NCBI GenBank assembly: GCA_002424865.1
Contig: DILC01000084.1
Coordinates: 14,399 to 46,379 of the forward strand
Length of the DNA: 31,981 nt
Reading direction: 5' to 3'
DNA from: Rhodocyclaceae bacterium UBA5602
GTDB taxonomy: Bacteria > Pseudomonadota > Gammaproteobacteria > Burkholderiales > Rhodocyclaceae
Shown here: positions 23,512 to 31,039 of the stretch, in pieces
Layout: the number at the start of each line of letters is the position of its first letter
How positions within the stretch are numbered: position 1 is the first letter of the stretch
Position numbers and translations under genes: made by a program
The notes under the pieces: generated by a model
Seen by the model: only the letters and a program-made list of their open reading frames with translations
Told to the model about the DNA's origin: nothing
The model's database searches: none

Positions 23512-25143
23512 ATGCTTGTCGCATCCAATGTCACTATCCAGTTTGGCTCTAAGCCTTTGTTTGAAAACGTCTCCGTCAAATTCGGCGAAGGCAACCGCTA
23601 TGGCTTGATCGGGGCGAACGGCTCCGGCAAAACCACCTTCATGAAAATTCTGGCCGGGGTTCTGGAGCCCTCGGCCGGGAATGTATCGATGGATCCGGGC
23701 GAGCGCATGGCCTACTTGAGGCAGGACCAGTTTGCTTACGAAGAAATGCGCGTGATCGACGTGGTGATGATGGGCCACGCGGAGATGTGGGCGTGCATGA
23801 GCGAGCGCGATGCGATTTATGCCAACCCGGAGGCCGACGACGCCGACTACATGCGCGCCGCCGAACTGGAAGGCAAATTTGCCGAATACGACGGCTACAC
23901 GGCAGAGTCCCGCGCGGGCGAATTGCTGATGGGCGCTGGCATTCCGATCGAACAACACACGGGACCGATGAGCGAAGTGGCGCCGGGCTGGAAGCTGCGC
24001 GTGCTGCTCGTCCAAGCGCTGTTCGCCAATCCGGATATCTTGCTGCTCGATGAACCGACCAATAACCTCGACATCAACACCATCCGCTGGCTGGAAGACA
24101 TCCTCAATCAGCGGGAAAGCACGATGATCATCATCTCGCATGACCGGCATTTCCTGAACCAGGTATGCACCCATATGGCCGACCTGGATTACGGCACGAT
24201 CAAGGTGTATGGCGGCAATTATGATGATTTCATGGAAGCCTCGGCCGTCGCGCGGGAGCGCCAGGTGTCAGCCAACGCCAAGGCCAAAGAGCGCGTGGCG
24301 GACTTGCAGGATTTCGTGCGCCGCTTTTCGGCCAACAAGTCCAAGGCGCGGCAAGCGACCAGCCGCATGAAGCTGATCGAGAAAATCAGGCCCGAAGACA
24401 TCAAACCCTCTTCCCGCCAGTATCCGTGGATACGCTTTGACTTTGATGAGAAGGAAAAACTGCATCGTCTGGCCTGCGAGGTCGAGAACCTGCGTTTTGG
24501 CTACGACCCCACGCAGCCCATCATCAAGTCGCTTTCAATGGCCATCGAAGCGGGCGATAAAGTGGCCATCATCGGCGAGAACGGCGTGGGTAAAACCACC
24601 CTGCTGCGCCTGTTGGCGGGGGAAAAACTGGGCGGCCTGATCCCCCAGGGCGGCCACATCAAATGGGCTGAAAAAGCCCGTCCCGGCGTGTTTTCCCAAG
24701 ACCATGCGGCAGACTTTGCCAGCGACATGCCGCTCACCGAATGGATTACGCAATGGGTGCGCGAGGGCGGCTATGAAGGGGGCGACGTGGAAACCCTGAT
24801 CCGCGGCACGCTGGGCCGCTTGTTATTTTCTGGCGACGATGCCAAAAAATCGGTGAATGTGATTTCCGGCGGGGAGCAAGGCCGCATGCTGTTTGGCAAG
24901 CTCATGCTGCTCAGGAACAACGTGTTGTTGATGGATGAGCCGACCAATCACCTCGATATGGAATCCATTGAGTCGCTCAATACCGCGCTGGATAAATTTA
25001 CCGGCACGCTGATTTTCGTCTCGCACGACCGCGAGTTCGTCTCGTCGCTCGCCACGCGCATCATCGAGATCAAGACGGATAGAAGCATCGTCGATTACCG
25101 CGGCACCTACGAGGAATACCTCGCCAGCCAAGGGGTGAACTAA
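23512..25143 (+). CDS. ybiT: ABC-F family ATPase YbiT
   Basis: A 543-residue soluble protein with two ABC domains: Walker A GANGSGKTT (34-42) and, in the second domain, GENGVGKTT; Walker B motifs LLLDEPTNNLD and LLMDEPTNHLD; and a charged linker between them ('VADLQDFVRRFSANKSKARQATSRMKLIEKI'). The sequence closely follows E. coli YbiT as I recall it (MLV-SNVT-QFGSKPLFEN). ABC-F proteins act on the ribosome E-site in translation control or rescue. The in-frame extension to 23191 is antisense to ccmA and not used; ATG 23512 is the family start. It ends 6 bp from the convergent HAD gene. Confidence 0.95.
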   Translation: MLVASNVTIQFGSKPLFENVSVKFGEGNRYGLIGANGSGKTTFMKILAGVLEPSAGNVSMDPGERMAYLRQDQFAYEEMRVIDVVMMGHAEMWACMSERDAIYANPEADDADYMRAAELEGKFAEYDGYTAESRAGELLMGAGIPIEQHTGPMSEVAPGWKLRVLLVQALFANPDILLLDEPTNNLDINTIRWLEDILNQRESTMIIISHDRHFLNQVCTHMADLDYGTIKVYGGNYDDFMEASAVARERQVSANAKAKERVADLQDFVRRFSANKSKARQATSRMKLIEKIRPEDIKPSSRQYPWIRFDFDEKEKLHRLACEVENLRFGYDPTQPIIKSLSMAIEAGDKVAIIGENGVGKTTLLRLLAGEKLGGLIPQGGHIKWAEKARPGVFSQDHAADFASDMPLTEWITQWVREGGYEGGDVETLIRGTLGRLLFSGDDAKKSVNVISGGEQGRMLFGKLMLLRNNVLLMDEPTNHLDMESIESLNTALDKFTGTLIFVSHDREFVSSLATRIIEIKTDRSIVDYRGTYEEYLASQGVN

Positions 25144-25149
25144 GCGCGG

Positions 25150-25836
25150 CTAATCACGCAAACTGATCTGCGCCCAGCCGCGCGCAGCGGCAGTGGCTTT
25201 GAGCGTGTCATCGGCATCGACCGCCACGGGGTGCGTGACCTTTTCCAGGAGAGGCAGGTCATTATGCGAGTCGCTGTAAAACCAGGACTCGCCAAAGCTG
25301 CCCCACCACAGGCCAAGCGACTCAAGCCAGGCCTCCACGCGGGCCACTTTGCCCTCGCGAAAGGAGGGCAGGCCACGCGGCTGGCCGGAAAACACACCGG
25401 CTGCTTGCGCAGGAACGGTGGCAATCAAATGCGGAATGCCTAACTCGCGGCAGATGGGGCCGGTGACAAAGCTATTGGTCGCCGTCACGATCGCCAGCAA
25501 ATCGCCCTTGGCCGCATGCTGCGCCACGCGCTCCCGGGCAGCGGCGGTGATGATGGGGCGGATGCGCATGGTCATGAATTCGGCATGCCAGGCATCCAGT
25601 TCCGCACGGCTGTGGCGTGCGAGCGGTGCGAGCTGAAAGTCCAGGAATTCGTGAATATCCAATGTTCCTTCTTTGTATTGCTGAAAAAACGTGTCATTCA
25701 TGGCGGCGTGCAACTCGGCATCGAGGACGCCTTTGGCGATTAAAAACTGCGCCCATTCAAAATCGGAGTCGCCCGCGAGCAGCGTGTTATCCAGATCAAA
25801 CAAGGCGAGGTTCAAAGGGGTGGCAAGGGCGTTCAT
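25150..25836 (-). CDS. HAD-IB family phosphatase (SerB-like)
   Basis: A 228-residue HAD hydrolase with motif I FDLDNTLLAGD, motif II Thr in VTATNSF, Lys in the FREGKVARVEAW segment and motif III YSDSHNDLPLLEKV. This belongs to the phosphoserine phosphatase-like IB subfamily; the physiological substrate is unknown. I chose ATG 25836 (MNALATPLN); a TTG at 25851 overlapping the hda stop is possible. It sits directly after hda, an arrangement common in betaproteobacteria. I recall that pcnB and folK usually follow; here ybiT converges on it instead. Confidence 0.9.
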   Translation of the reverse strand: MNALATPLNLALFDLDNTLLAGDSDFEWAQFLIAKGVLDAELHAAMNDTFFQQYKEGTLDIHEFLDFQLAPLARHSRAELDAWHAEFMTMRIRPIITAAARERVAQHAAKGDLLAIVTATNSFVTGPICRELGIPHLIATVPAQAAGVFSGQPRGLPSFREGKVARVEAWLESLGLWWGSFGESWFYSDSHNDLPLLEKVTHPVAVDADDTLKATAAARGWAQISLRD

Positions 25837-25847
25837 AGGCAGGCCGG

Positions 25848-26609
25848 TCAATAAGTTAAAGTAGTTTGCATGATTTCACGCACGAGTGGCACGGTAAGCG
25901 CGCGATGCTGTTCGAGCGAGATACGGTCCAGGTTGTCCAGCATGTGCATGAGCGAGGATAAATCACGCCGGCCATGCCGCAAGACATACTGCACGACGGC
26001 AGGCTCCATGACCATGCCACGCACCTGGGCATGTTGCACAAGGGCGGCGGCTTTTTCTTCGTCGCTTAACTGCTGCACTTCGTAAATCAGCATCTGGCCG
26101 ATGCGCGTGCGCAAATCCTCGCGCAAATGAAGTTGCAAGGGCGGCGCAGTACCGGACAGCAACAGCGCCAGGCCTAAATAACGCGCGGCGTTGTAGGTCT
26201 GAAACAAGGCGCGCTGGCCCGTCCCGTCCAACGCCTGAATGTCGTCGATAACCAGCAGGCTGCCACTGGCCGCCGTCATGCCAGCGCCGACTTTTTCGGC
26301 ATCCAAAAACACGATGGGGCGCGACGCGCTCGCGGCGTGCGCGGTGGCCTTCAACAAATGGCTTTTGCCACAACCGGATGGCCCCCAGAGGTACACCGCA
26401 TCAAAATGATGCTGATCGGTCAAGGTGTGCAGCCGCGCCAGGAGTTCGGCATTGCTGCCCGCGATAAAACGCTCCAGCGTCGGCAATGGCTCTAGCTGCA
26501 AATCCAGCAAAAGCTGTTGCTGGGGGCGGACGGGGATACCGGCACTGGCCGTCGCAGCAGGCGGCGAGCTGGCCGGCAAACCTGTTGTCATGTCACGCAA
26601 AGTGCTCAT
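25848..26609 (-). CDS. hda: DnaA regulatory inactivator Hda
   Basis: A 253-residue AAA+ protein without the DnaA DNA-binding domain. The N-terminus includes 'RPQQQLLLDLQLEPLPTLERFIAGSNAELL', which contains the QLxLxL clamp-binding type motif; then come Walker A GPSGCGKSH (76-84), Walker B LLVIDD (118-123) and the sensor region 'REDLRTRIGQMLIYEVQQLSDEEK'. With the DNA clamp it stimulates ATP hydrolysis by DnaA to limit re-initiation. ATG 26609 overlaps the permease stop (ATGA); ATG 26591 is the alternative. The upstream frame running to 26993 is a shadow of the permease. A 25-bp repeat copy encodes residues 105-113 (EKVGAGMTA) in the linker between Walker A and Walker B. Confidence 0.92.
   Translation of the reverse strand: MSTLRDMTTGLPASSPPAATASAGIPVRPQQQLLLDLQLEPLPTLERFIAGSNAELLARLHTLTDQHHFDAVYLWGPSGCGKSHLLKATAHAASASRPIVFLDAEKVGAGMTAASGSLLVIDDIQALDGTGQRALFQTYNAARYLGLALLLSGTAPPLQLHLREDLRTRIGQMLIYEVQQLSDEEKAAALVQHAQVRGMVMEPAVVQYVLRHGRRDLSSLMHMLDNLDRISLEQHRALTVPLVREIMQTTLTY
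26271..26295 (-). repeat. 25-bp dispersed repeat, copy 8 (inside hda)
   Basis: The minus-strand sequence matches all conserved positions, with variable bases atga. It is in the same direction as hda and encodes KVGAGMTA, another frame than the copies in hemW. It lies between strand FLDA and the Walker B strand, where Hda proteins differ in length and sequence. Confidence 0.88.
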
Positions 26610-27676
26610 GCCGTGTACTGGTAAAACCGGCTGGCCAGATAAGCCGCACGCACTTCGCGCCAGGCCACGGCGAGGATGGCGGACAAGGGCAAGGCCAGCA
26701 GGACGCCAAAAAAACCAAACAGCTGACCGAACGCCAGGAGGCCGAAAATCACTGCCAAGGGATGTAAACCGATGCGCTCGCCGACCAGATAAGGCGTGAG
26801 CAAAAAGCTTTCCAGCAACTGGCCGATGCCGTAAATGGCCAGCACGGCAACAACCGGTTGCAGGCCGGAAAACTGGATCACGGCCACCAGCAACGCCAAG
26901 CCAAAGCCGGTCGCAAAACCCAGGTAGGGAATGAACACCAGCAAGCCGGTAACCACACCAATGGAGAGTGCCGATGGAATGCCGGCCAACCACAGCGCCG
27001 TGCTGTAATACACGGCCAGAACCAGGATCACCAGCATTTGTCCGCGCAAATATTGGGCGAGCACGGCATCAATGTCGCCAGCTAACGCGGTGCACTTTTG
27101 TTGCCAGCGGCGCGGCACGTAAGACGCCCAGCGCGCAACAATGCCATACCAATCCAGCAACAGATAAAACATCACGACAGGCACGAGCAGTGAGGACATC
27201 ACCGCACCAAAAAATACAATGCCACCTTCTTTGGCAGACGTGAAGGCCTGGCCGAGCAACGGCTGGATTGCATCCCAATTCCCTGACAAAAGCCGATTGG
27301 CATGCGACATATCCAAGCGCACTGAAAAACCCAAGCGCGCCGACACCCAAGGCAGCAAACGCTGGTTAATCTGCTCAATCGCGGCGGGCACACGGGCAGT
27401 CAGCCGGCCGAGTTCATCCACCAGCAAGGGCAAAACAATCAGCGCCAGCCCGGTAACCAGCAGCCCCATGCCTGCCATGACCAGCACCACAGCGGCCGGG
27501 CGGGGCAATCCTTGATGGGTTAACCGATCCACCAAGGGATTCGCGACATACGCCAAAATGCCCGCCAGCACGAAGGGCGTCAATATCGGGGAGAGCAGAT
27601 ACAACAAGATCAGCAGCGCAAGAATTGCGCCGCCCCACAGCAACATCGACAGACGGTTGGCTTGCGTAGAAGTCAT
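26606..27676 (-). CDS. AI-2E/PerM family permease
   Basis: A 356-residue inner-membrane protein with about eight hydrophobic helices. The family blocks are 'LLYLLSPILTPFVLAGILAYVANPLVDRL', 'PVVMFYLLLDWYGI', 'QYLRGQMLVILVLAVYYSTAL', 'TGLLVFIPYLGFATGFGLAL' and 'FLLTPYLVGERIGLHPLAVIFGLLAFGQLFGFFGVLLALPLSAI'. Members transport small signals or ions (AI-2 export, Na+/H+ exchange); the ligand here is unknown. It heads the perM-hda-HAD group, divergent from purM across 104 bp, a layout found widely in betaproteobacteria. Confidence 0.93.
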   Translation of the reverse strand: MTSTQANRLSMLLWGGAILALLILLYLLSPILTPFVLAGILAYVANPLVDRLTHQGLPRPAAVVLVMAGMGLLVTGLALIVLPLLVDELGRLTARVPAAIEQINQRLLPWVSARLGFSVRLDMSHANRLLSGNWDAIQPLLGQAFTSAKEGGIVFFGAVMSSLLVPVVMFYLLLDWYGIVARWASYVPRRWQQKCTALAGDIDAVLAQYLRGQMLVILVLAVYYSTALWLAGIPSALSIGVVTGLLVFIPYLGFATGFGLALLVAVIQFSGLQPVVAVLAIYGIGQLLESFLLTPYLVGERIGLHPLAVIFGLLAFGQLFGFFGVLLALPLSAILAVAWREVRAAYLASRFYQYTA

Positions 27677-27688
27677 TTCCGGTAGAAT
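27662..27688 (+). promoter_or_regulatory. Possible purM promoter
   Basis: tagaat (27683-27688) fits a -10 box and ttgcgt (27662-27667) a weak -35 box with a short 15-bp spacer. Transcription would start about 85 bp before the purM TTG. Confidence 0.35.
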
Positions 27689-27780
27689 TTGCGCATTCGC
27701 ATGATTTTAGTTCAGCGCACGATTATCGCGCATCCGCCGCCGCTACGCCGCCCCATTCTTCTATTCCAAGGAAAGCACTC

Positions 27781-28842
27781 TTGACCTCCCCTGCCCCCGC
27801 CAATCATTCCTCCCTGACCTACCGCGACGCTGGCGTCGATATCGACGCGGGTGACGCGCTGGTCGAACGCATCAAGCCCGCCGCCAAACGCACCATGCGG
27901 CCTGAAGTGCTGGCGGGCATTGGCGGCTTTGGCGCGCTGTTTGAAATCTCCAAAAAATACCGCGAACCGGTGCTGGTATCCGGCACCGATGGCGTGGGCA
28001 CCAAGCTCAAGCTGGCGTTTCAATGGCAGCGGCATGACACCGTCGGGCAAGACCTGGTGGCCATGAGCGTGAATGACATCCTGGTGCAGGGCGCCGAACC
28101 CCTGTTCTTCCTCGACTACTTTGCCTGCGGCCAGCTGGATGTGAATACGGCGGCCACGGTGGTGGAAGGCATTGCCAAGGGTTGCGAGCTGGCCGGTTGC
28201 GCCTTGATCGGCGGCGAGACGGCCGAGATGCCCAGCATGTATCCCGATGGCGAATACGATCTCGCCGGCTTTGCCGTGGGCGCGGTGGAAAAATCACAGA
28301 TCATTGACGGCAAAAAAATTCAGCCGGGCGACGTGGTGCTGGGCCTGGCCGCTTCCGGCGCGCATTCCAACGGCTACTCCCTGATCCGCAAAATCATCGA
28401 GCGCGCAAACCCTGACCTCCAAATGGACATGGGCGGCGTGCCCCTCATGGATGCCGTGATGGCCCCCACGCGTATTTACGTCAAACCTTTGCTCGGCCTG
28501 TTGCAAACGCTCGGCGGGCAAGGCGTGAAGGGCATGGCGCACATCACCGGCGGCGGCCTCACAGAAAACATTCCGCGCGTGTTGCCAGACATGGTTACGG
28601 CCATCATTGACCCAAAAGCCTGGCCGCAACCCGCCTTGTTCAAATGGCTGCAAAAAGAAGGCCAGGTGGCGGACGCCGAAATGCACCGCGTGTTTAACTG
28701 CGGCATAGGCATGGTGGTGATTGTGGCTGAAGCGGATGCCGGTGAAGCGATGCAGTATCTGGCCACGGCAGGCGAAAAGGTGTTTGCGATCGGCCGCATT
28801 GAGGCGCGCCAAGCAAATCAAGCGCAAACCATCGTCATTTAA
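27781..28842 (+). CDS. purM: Phosphoribosylformylglycinamidine cyclo-ligase (AIR synthetase)
   Basis: A 353-residue enzyme of normal length. Key segments are 'SLTYRDAGVDIDAGDALVERIKP', 'LVSGTDGVGTKLKLAF', 'GQDLVAMSVNDILVQGAEPLFFLDYFA', 'CALIGGETAEMPSMY', 'GLAASGAHSNGYSLIRK' and 'KGMAHITGGGLTENIPRVLP'. It closes the imidazole ring of 5-aminoimidazole ribotide from FGAM and ATP in purine synthesis. The start codon is TTG at 27781, supported by AAGGAAAG 6 bp upstream; no in-frame ATG exists before the conserved region. It is followed by a strong terminator. Confidence 0.96.
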   Translation: MTSPAPANHSSLTYRDAGVDIDAGDALVERIKPAAKRTMRPEVLAGIGGFGALFEISKKYREPVLVSGTDGVGTKLKLAFQWQRHDTVGQDLVAMSVNDILVQGAEPLFFLDYFACGQLDVNTAATVVEGIAKGCELAGCALIGGETAEMPSMYPDGEYDLAGFAVGAVEKSQIIDGKKIQPGDVVLGLAASGAHSNGYSLIRKIIERANPDLQMDMGGVPLMDAVMAPTRIYVKPLLGLLQTLGGQGVKGMAHITGGGLTENIPRVLPDMVTAIIDPKAWPQPALFKWLQKEGQVADAEMHRVFNCGIGMVVIVAEADAGEAMQYLATAGEKVFAIGRIEARQANQAQTIVI

Positions 28843-28861
28843 CCAGTAAACCCTGCACGCA

Positions 28862-28899
28862 AAAAATGCCGCTGGCGGACAACTGCCAGCGGCATTTTT
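28862..28899 (+). terminator. Intrinsic terminator of purM
   Basis: A perfect 15-bp stem: 28862-28876 pairs with 28885-28899 around an 8-nt loop, with an A-run on the left arm and a T-run on the right. It lies 20 bp after the purM stop and can also serve transcription arriving from the cheB side. Confidence 0.92.
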
Positions 28900-29146
28900 A
28901 TTATTGCCTTTGCGCCGCTTTCAAAACGATCAGCCTGGAAACCTCCGTTGCGTGCATCCGGGCGGAGGGCTGGCGCAAAGCGCCGCCGCAGGCTCATGCA
29001 GCCGCACGGACGTGCCAGCGGATGTAGCGCGAAATCACCCGACCGCTGGGGGAAGCAACTGAGGGAAGCAAACGAGCCGCCACCGACACCCCTAAGCCAA
29101 GCACTAGGCCAGGCACACACGAAACATCAAATCAGAAAATCGACGG
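28900..29146. other. Intergenic DNA between purM terminator and cheB stop
   Basis: This stretch of about 250 bp has no supportable gene. It contains one arm (28929-28947) of a direct repeat whose other copy lies just upstream of cheB, and small GC hairpins (e.g. ggcgc/gcgcc at 28972-28984). The composition suggests decayed sequence. Confidence 0.5.
28929..28947. repeat. 19-bp direct repeat flanking cheB, copy 1
   Basis: It contains cctggaaacctccg and matches 29787-29805 at 18 of 19 positions. On the minus strand it holds GGAGG, which in the other copy is the likely ribosome-binding region of cheB. Confidence 0.75.
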
Positions 29147-29791
29147 TTACCGCGCCAAACCCAGCCTTGCACACAGATGCGAACTCATCTCCTGCAAAGG
29201 CAAAACGACATCAGCAGCCTCAATGGCTACCGCCTCACGCGGCATGCCCCAGACGACCGATGACGCTTGATCCTGAGCAATCGTCCAGGCGCCCGCCTGA
29301 TGCATCGCCAACAAACCGGCCGCGCCATCCTTGCCCATCCCCGTCAGCAACACCCCAAGAGCCCGCGCGCCGCAAGCATGCGCAGCGGAATGGAACAAGA
29401 CATCGACTGACGGCGTGTAAAGGCTCCCGGAAGCATGCGCGGTCAGCTCAAGCATCCAACCGGAAGGGGCGGCCCTCACGCCCAAATTGGCATGTCCAGG
29501 CGCCAGGTAGGCATGCCCTGCCTGTAAAGCCTCACCACCGACAGCTTCGCGCACATCAAGCGCCGTTACCCGTGACAAGCTGGCAGCAAAGCGGGTAATG
29601 AAACTGCCTTGCATATGCTGGGCAATCACAATCGGCGGACAAGTTGCGGGCAAGCCGCGCAACACTTCCCGTATCGCGTCCGGCCCCCCGGTTGAAGCCC
29701 CTATCGCGATGAGTCCCGGCGCAGGAAAAGTCGGTTCTGGCAGGACGGCGCCAAACGCACGCCGGCCCGGGATTGCCGCCTGCCGCATCAT
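29147..29791 (-). CDS. cheB: CheB-type protein-glutamate methylesterase, catalytic domain only
   Basis: A 214-residue protein consisting of the CheB methylesterase domain. The catalytic Ser is in LIAIGASTGGPDAI, His in VIAQHMQGSF and Asp in LLTGMGKDGAAGL; it also has 'AYLAPGHANLGV' and 'PSVDVLFHSAA'. It would remove methyl groups from, or deamidate, chemoreceptor glutamates. A normal CheB (about 350 residues) has an N-terminal receiver domain; here only about 25 residues precede the catalytic domain, and nine of them (about 14-22, GAVLPEPTF) come from a 25-bp repeat copy. The product therefore lacks phosphorylation control. Two adjacent ATGs (29791, 29788) follow a GGAGG site. It lies 143 bp downstream of cheR on the same strand. 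Confidence 0.9.
   Translation of the reverse strand: MMRQAAIPGRRAFGAVLPEPTFPAPGLIAIGASTGGPDAIREVLRGLPATCPPIVIAQHMQGSFITRFAASLSRVTALDVREAVGGEALQAGHAYLAPGHANLGVRAAPSGWMLELTAHASGSLYTPSVDVLFHSAAHACGARALGVLLTGMGKDGAAGLLAMHQAGAWTIAQDQASSVVWGMPREAVAIEAADVVLPLQEMSSHLCARLGLAR
29726..29750 (+). repeat. 25-bp dispersed repeat, copy 9 (inside cheB N-terminus)
   Basis: It differs by one base from the copy at 22061. On the cheB strand it encodes AVLPEPTF immediately before the first catalytic-domain strand (LIAIGAS), in the position where a linker or receiver domain would normally join. Confidence 0.88.
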
Positions 29792-29805
29792 CCTGGAAAC
29801 CTCCG
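29787..29805. repeat. 19-bp direct repeat flanking cheB, copy 2
   Basis: It matches 28929-28947 at 18 of 19 positions and overlaps the start codon region and ribosome-binding site of cheB. The two copies are 858 bp apart and enclose cheB precisely. Confidence 0.75.
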
Positions 29806-29934
29806 CTTCCCCCTTCCAATGCCGTTAACCTGCTGATGCATAATGAGCCTTTCCTCTTTTTTCCTCTTTTGCGGCCCCACCTGGCGGGTGATTCCGCGAC
29901 GTATCCGCTGGCACGTCCAACGGAAGTTCCAGCA

Positions 29935-30786
29935 TCATTTCACGCCACAAGGCGCATACACGGTGCGTCCCAGAGGACTGAACAAATCCGCGGCATGGGT
30001 AAAAATCTCCGAATGTCCGGCATATAGCCGACCTTCCCGCCCCAGCAATGGCTGAAATTTTTTCAAGATGGCATATTGCGTCTGCCGGTCAAAATAAATC
30101 ATCACATTGCGACAGAAAATCGCCTCCACTTGCTCACCCAATAAGCCATTGACTGGCCAGCGCCCATCGAGCAAATTGATCCGCGCAAAACGGACTAAGG
30201 CCTTGAGCTCAGGACGCACGCCCACGGTCTGGCGAGTAGCGTCAGAGACAAAAAACTTTGCCAGGCGTGGCGGCGACAGCGCCACACGGTCCGCCGCATA
30301 CACCCCGTCAGCGGCCACTTTTAGCGCATGCGAGTCAATGTCGCTGGCCAGGATGGTCACTGGTGGCGTCAAGCTGTCAAAGGCCTCGCAGGCGGTAACC
30401 GCCAGCGACCAGACCTCTTCACCCGTAGAAGAAGCGGCGCACCAGATGCGCAACGACGCCTGCGGCGAGCTCTGGCGGGCCTGGCGCAACTGCTCGGTTA
30501 GCAGCGTGAAGTGATGCGGCTCGCGGAAGAAAGCAGTGTGGTTGGTGGTCAGCGCGTTGATGAATAAATCACGCTCTGCGGCATCACCCGCATCAATCGC
30601 ATCGAGGTAGGCCTGAAAACTTGGCACGCCTTTGGCGCGCACGCGCCGCACCAGGCGGCCATAAGCAAAATCCAGCTTGCCAGCGGCCAGGACGATCCCC
30701 GCCAGGCGGTAAATCGACCGTTGAATACGCGCAAAGTCATCTGCAGAAAAAGCGAATTCGTAATAGGGCATGGCAAAACCACTCAT
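29935..30786 (-). CDS. cheR: CheR-type chemotaxis protein methyltransferase
   Basis: A 283-residue SAM-dependent methyltransferase. The N-terminal helical domain ('FSADDFARIQRSIYRLAGIVLAAGK') is followed by TTNHTAFFREPHHF, the SAM motif 'IWCAASSTGEEVWSLAV', 'TILASDIDSHALKVA', 'FARINLLDGRWPV' and IFCRNVMIYFD. It methylates glutamates on chemoreceptors, opposing CheB. I chose ATG 30786 (MSGFAMPYYEF); ATG 30771 (MPYYEF) has a better GAGTGG site and may be the real start, and an extension to 30873 has no support. Neighbours are cheB downstream and the Aer-like receptor divergently upstream. A perfect FNR-type box lies 70 bp before its start. Confidence 0.92.
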   Translation of the reverse strand: MSGFAMPYYEFAFSADDFARIQRSIYRLAGIVLAAGKLDFAYGRLVRRVRAKGVPSFQAYLDAIDAGDAAERDLFINALTTNHTAFFREPHHFTLLTEQLRQARQSSPQASLRIWCAASSTGEEVWSLAVTACEAFDSLTPPVTILASDIDSHALKVAADGVYAADRVALSPPRLAKFFVSDATRQTVGVRPELKALVRFARINLLDGRWPVNGLLGEQVEAIFCRNVMIYFDRQTQYAILKKFQPLLGREGRLYAGHSEIFTHAADLFSPLGRTVYAPCGVK

Positions 30787-30855
30787 CAGGGAATAAACAG
30801 AATAAAATAAAAAGGTTGCAAATGAAATGAAAACAAGATGGTCTGGCCGGACCGG

Positions 30856-30869
30856 TTGATTGACATCAA
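30856..30869. promoter_or_regulatory. Perfect FNR/Anr-type binding palindrome
   Basis: ttgat-tgac-atcaa is an exact match to the FNR consensus TTGATnnnnATCAA; the palindrome extends outward to ggttgat/atcaacc. It lies in the 253-bp divergent gap between cheR (start 30786) and the Aer-like gene (start 31040). Its centre is about 77 bp from the cheR start, so a class II position (-41.5) would give a 35-nt cheR leader. The rest of the gap is AT-rich next to cheR and holds no gene. Confidence 0.65.
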
Positions 30870-31039
30870 CCAATCATCCCGCCATAGGAAGAAACCATCC
30901 CTGCGCCAACCCGCCATCAGGAAATAACTACCCGCCTGCCCGCAGCCGAAACCATGCGGCGCGCTGACACACACTTATGTGTCGCCTCGCCGCTGGCCAT
31001 GCGGTTTTATATTGCACCACATCGAAGAAAGCACCGAAC

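Noticed and set aside
25848..26993. 381-codon version of hda
   Set aside because: The extra 128 codons overlap the permease gene in another frame; the ATGA junction at 26606-26609 gives the natural start.
28948..29598. 216-codon plus-strand frame opposite cheB
   Set aside because: The product is a basic, Pro/Arg/His-rich sequence without motifs, and the opposite strand encodes the complete CheB catalytic triad.
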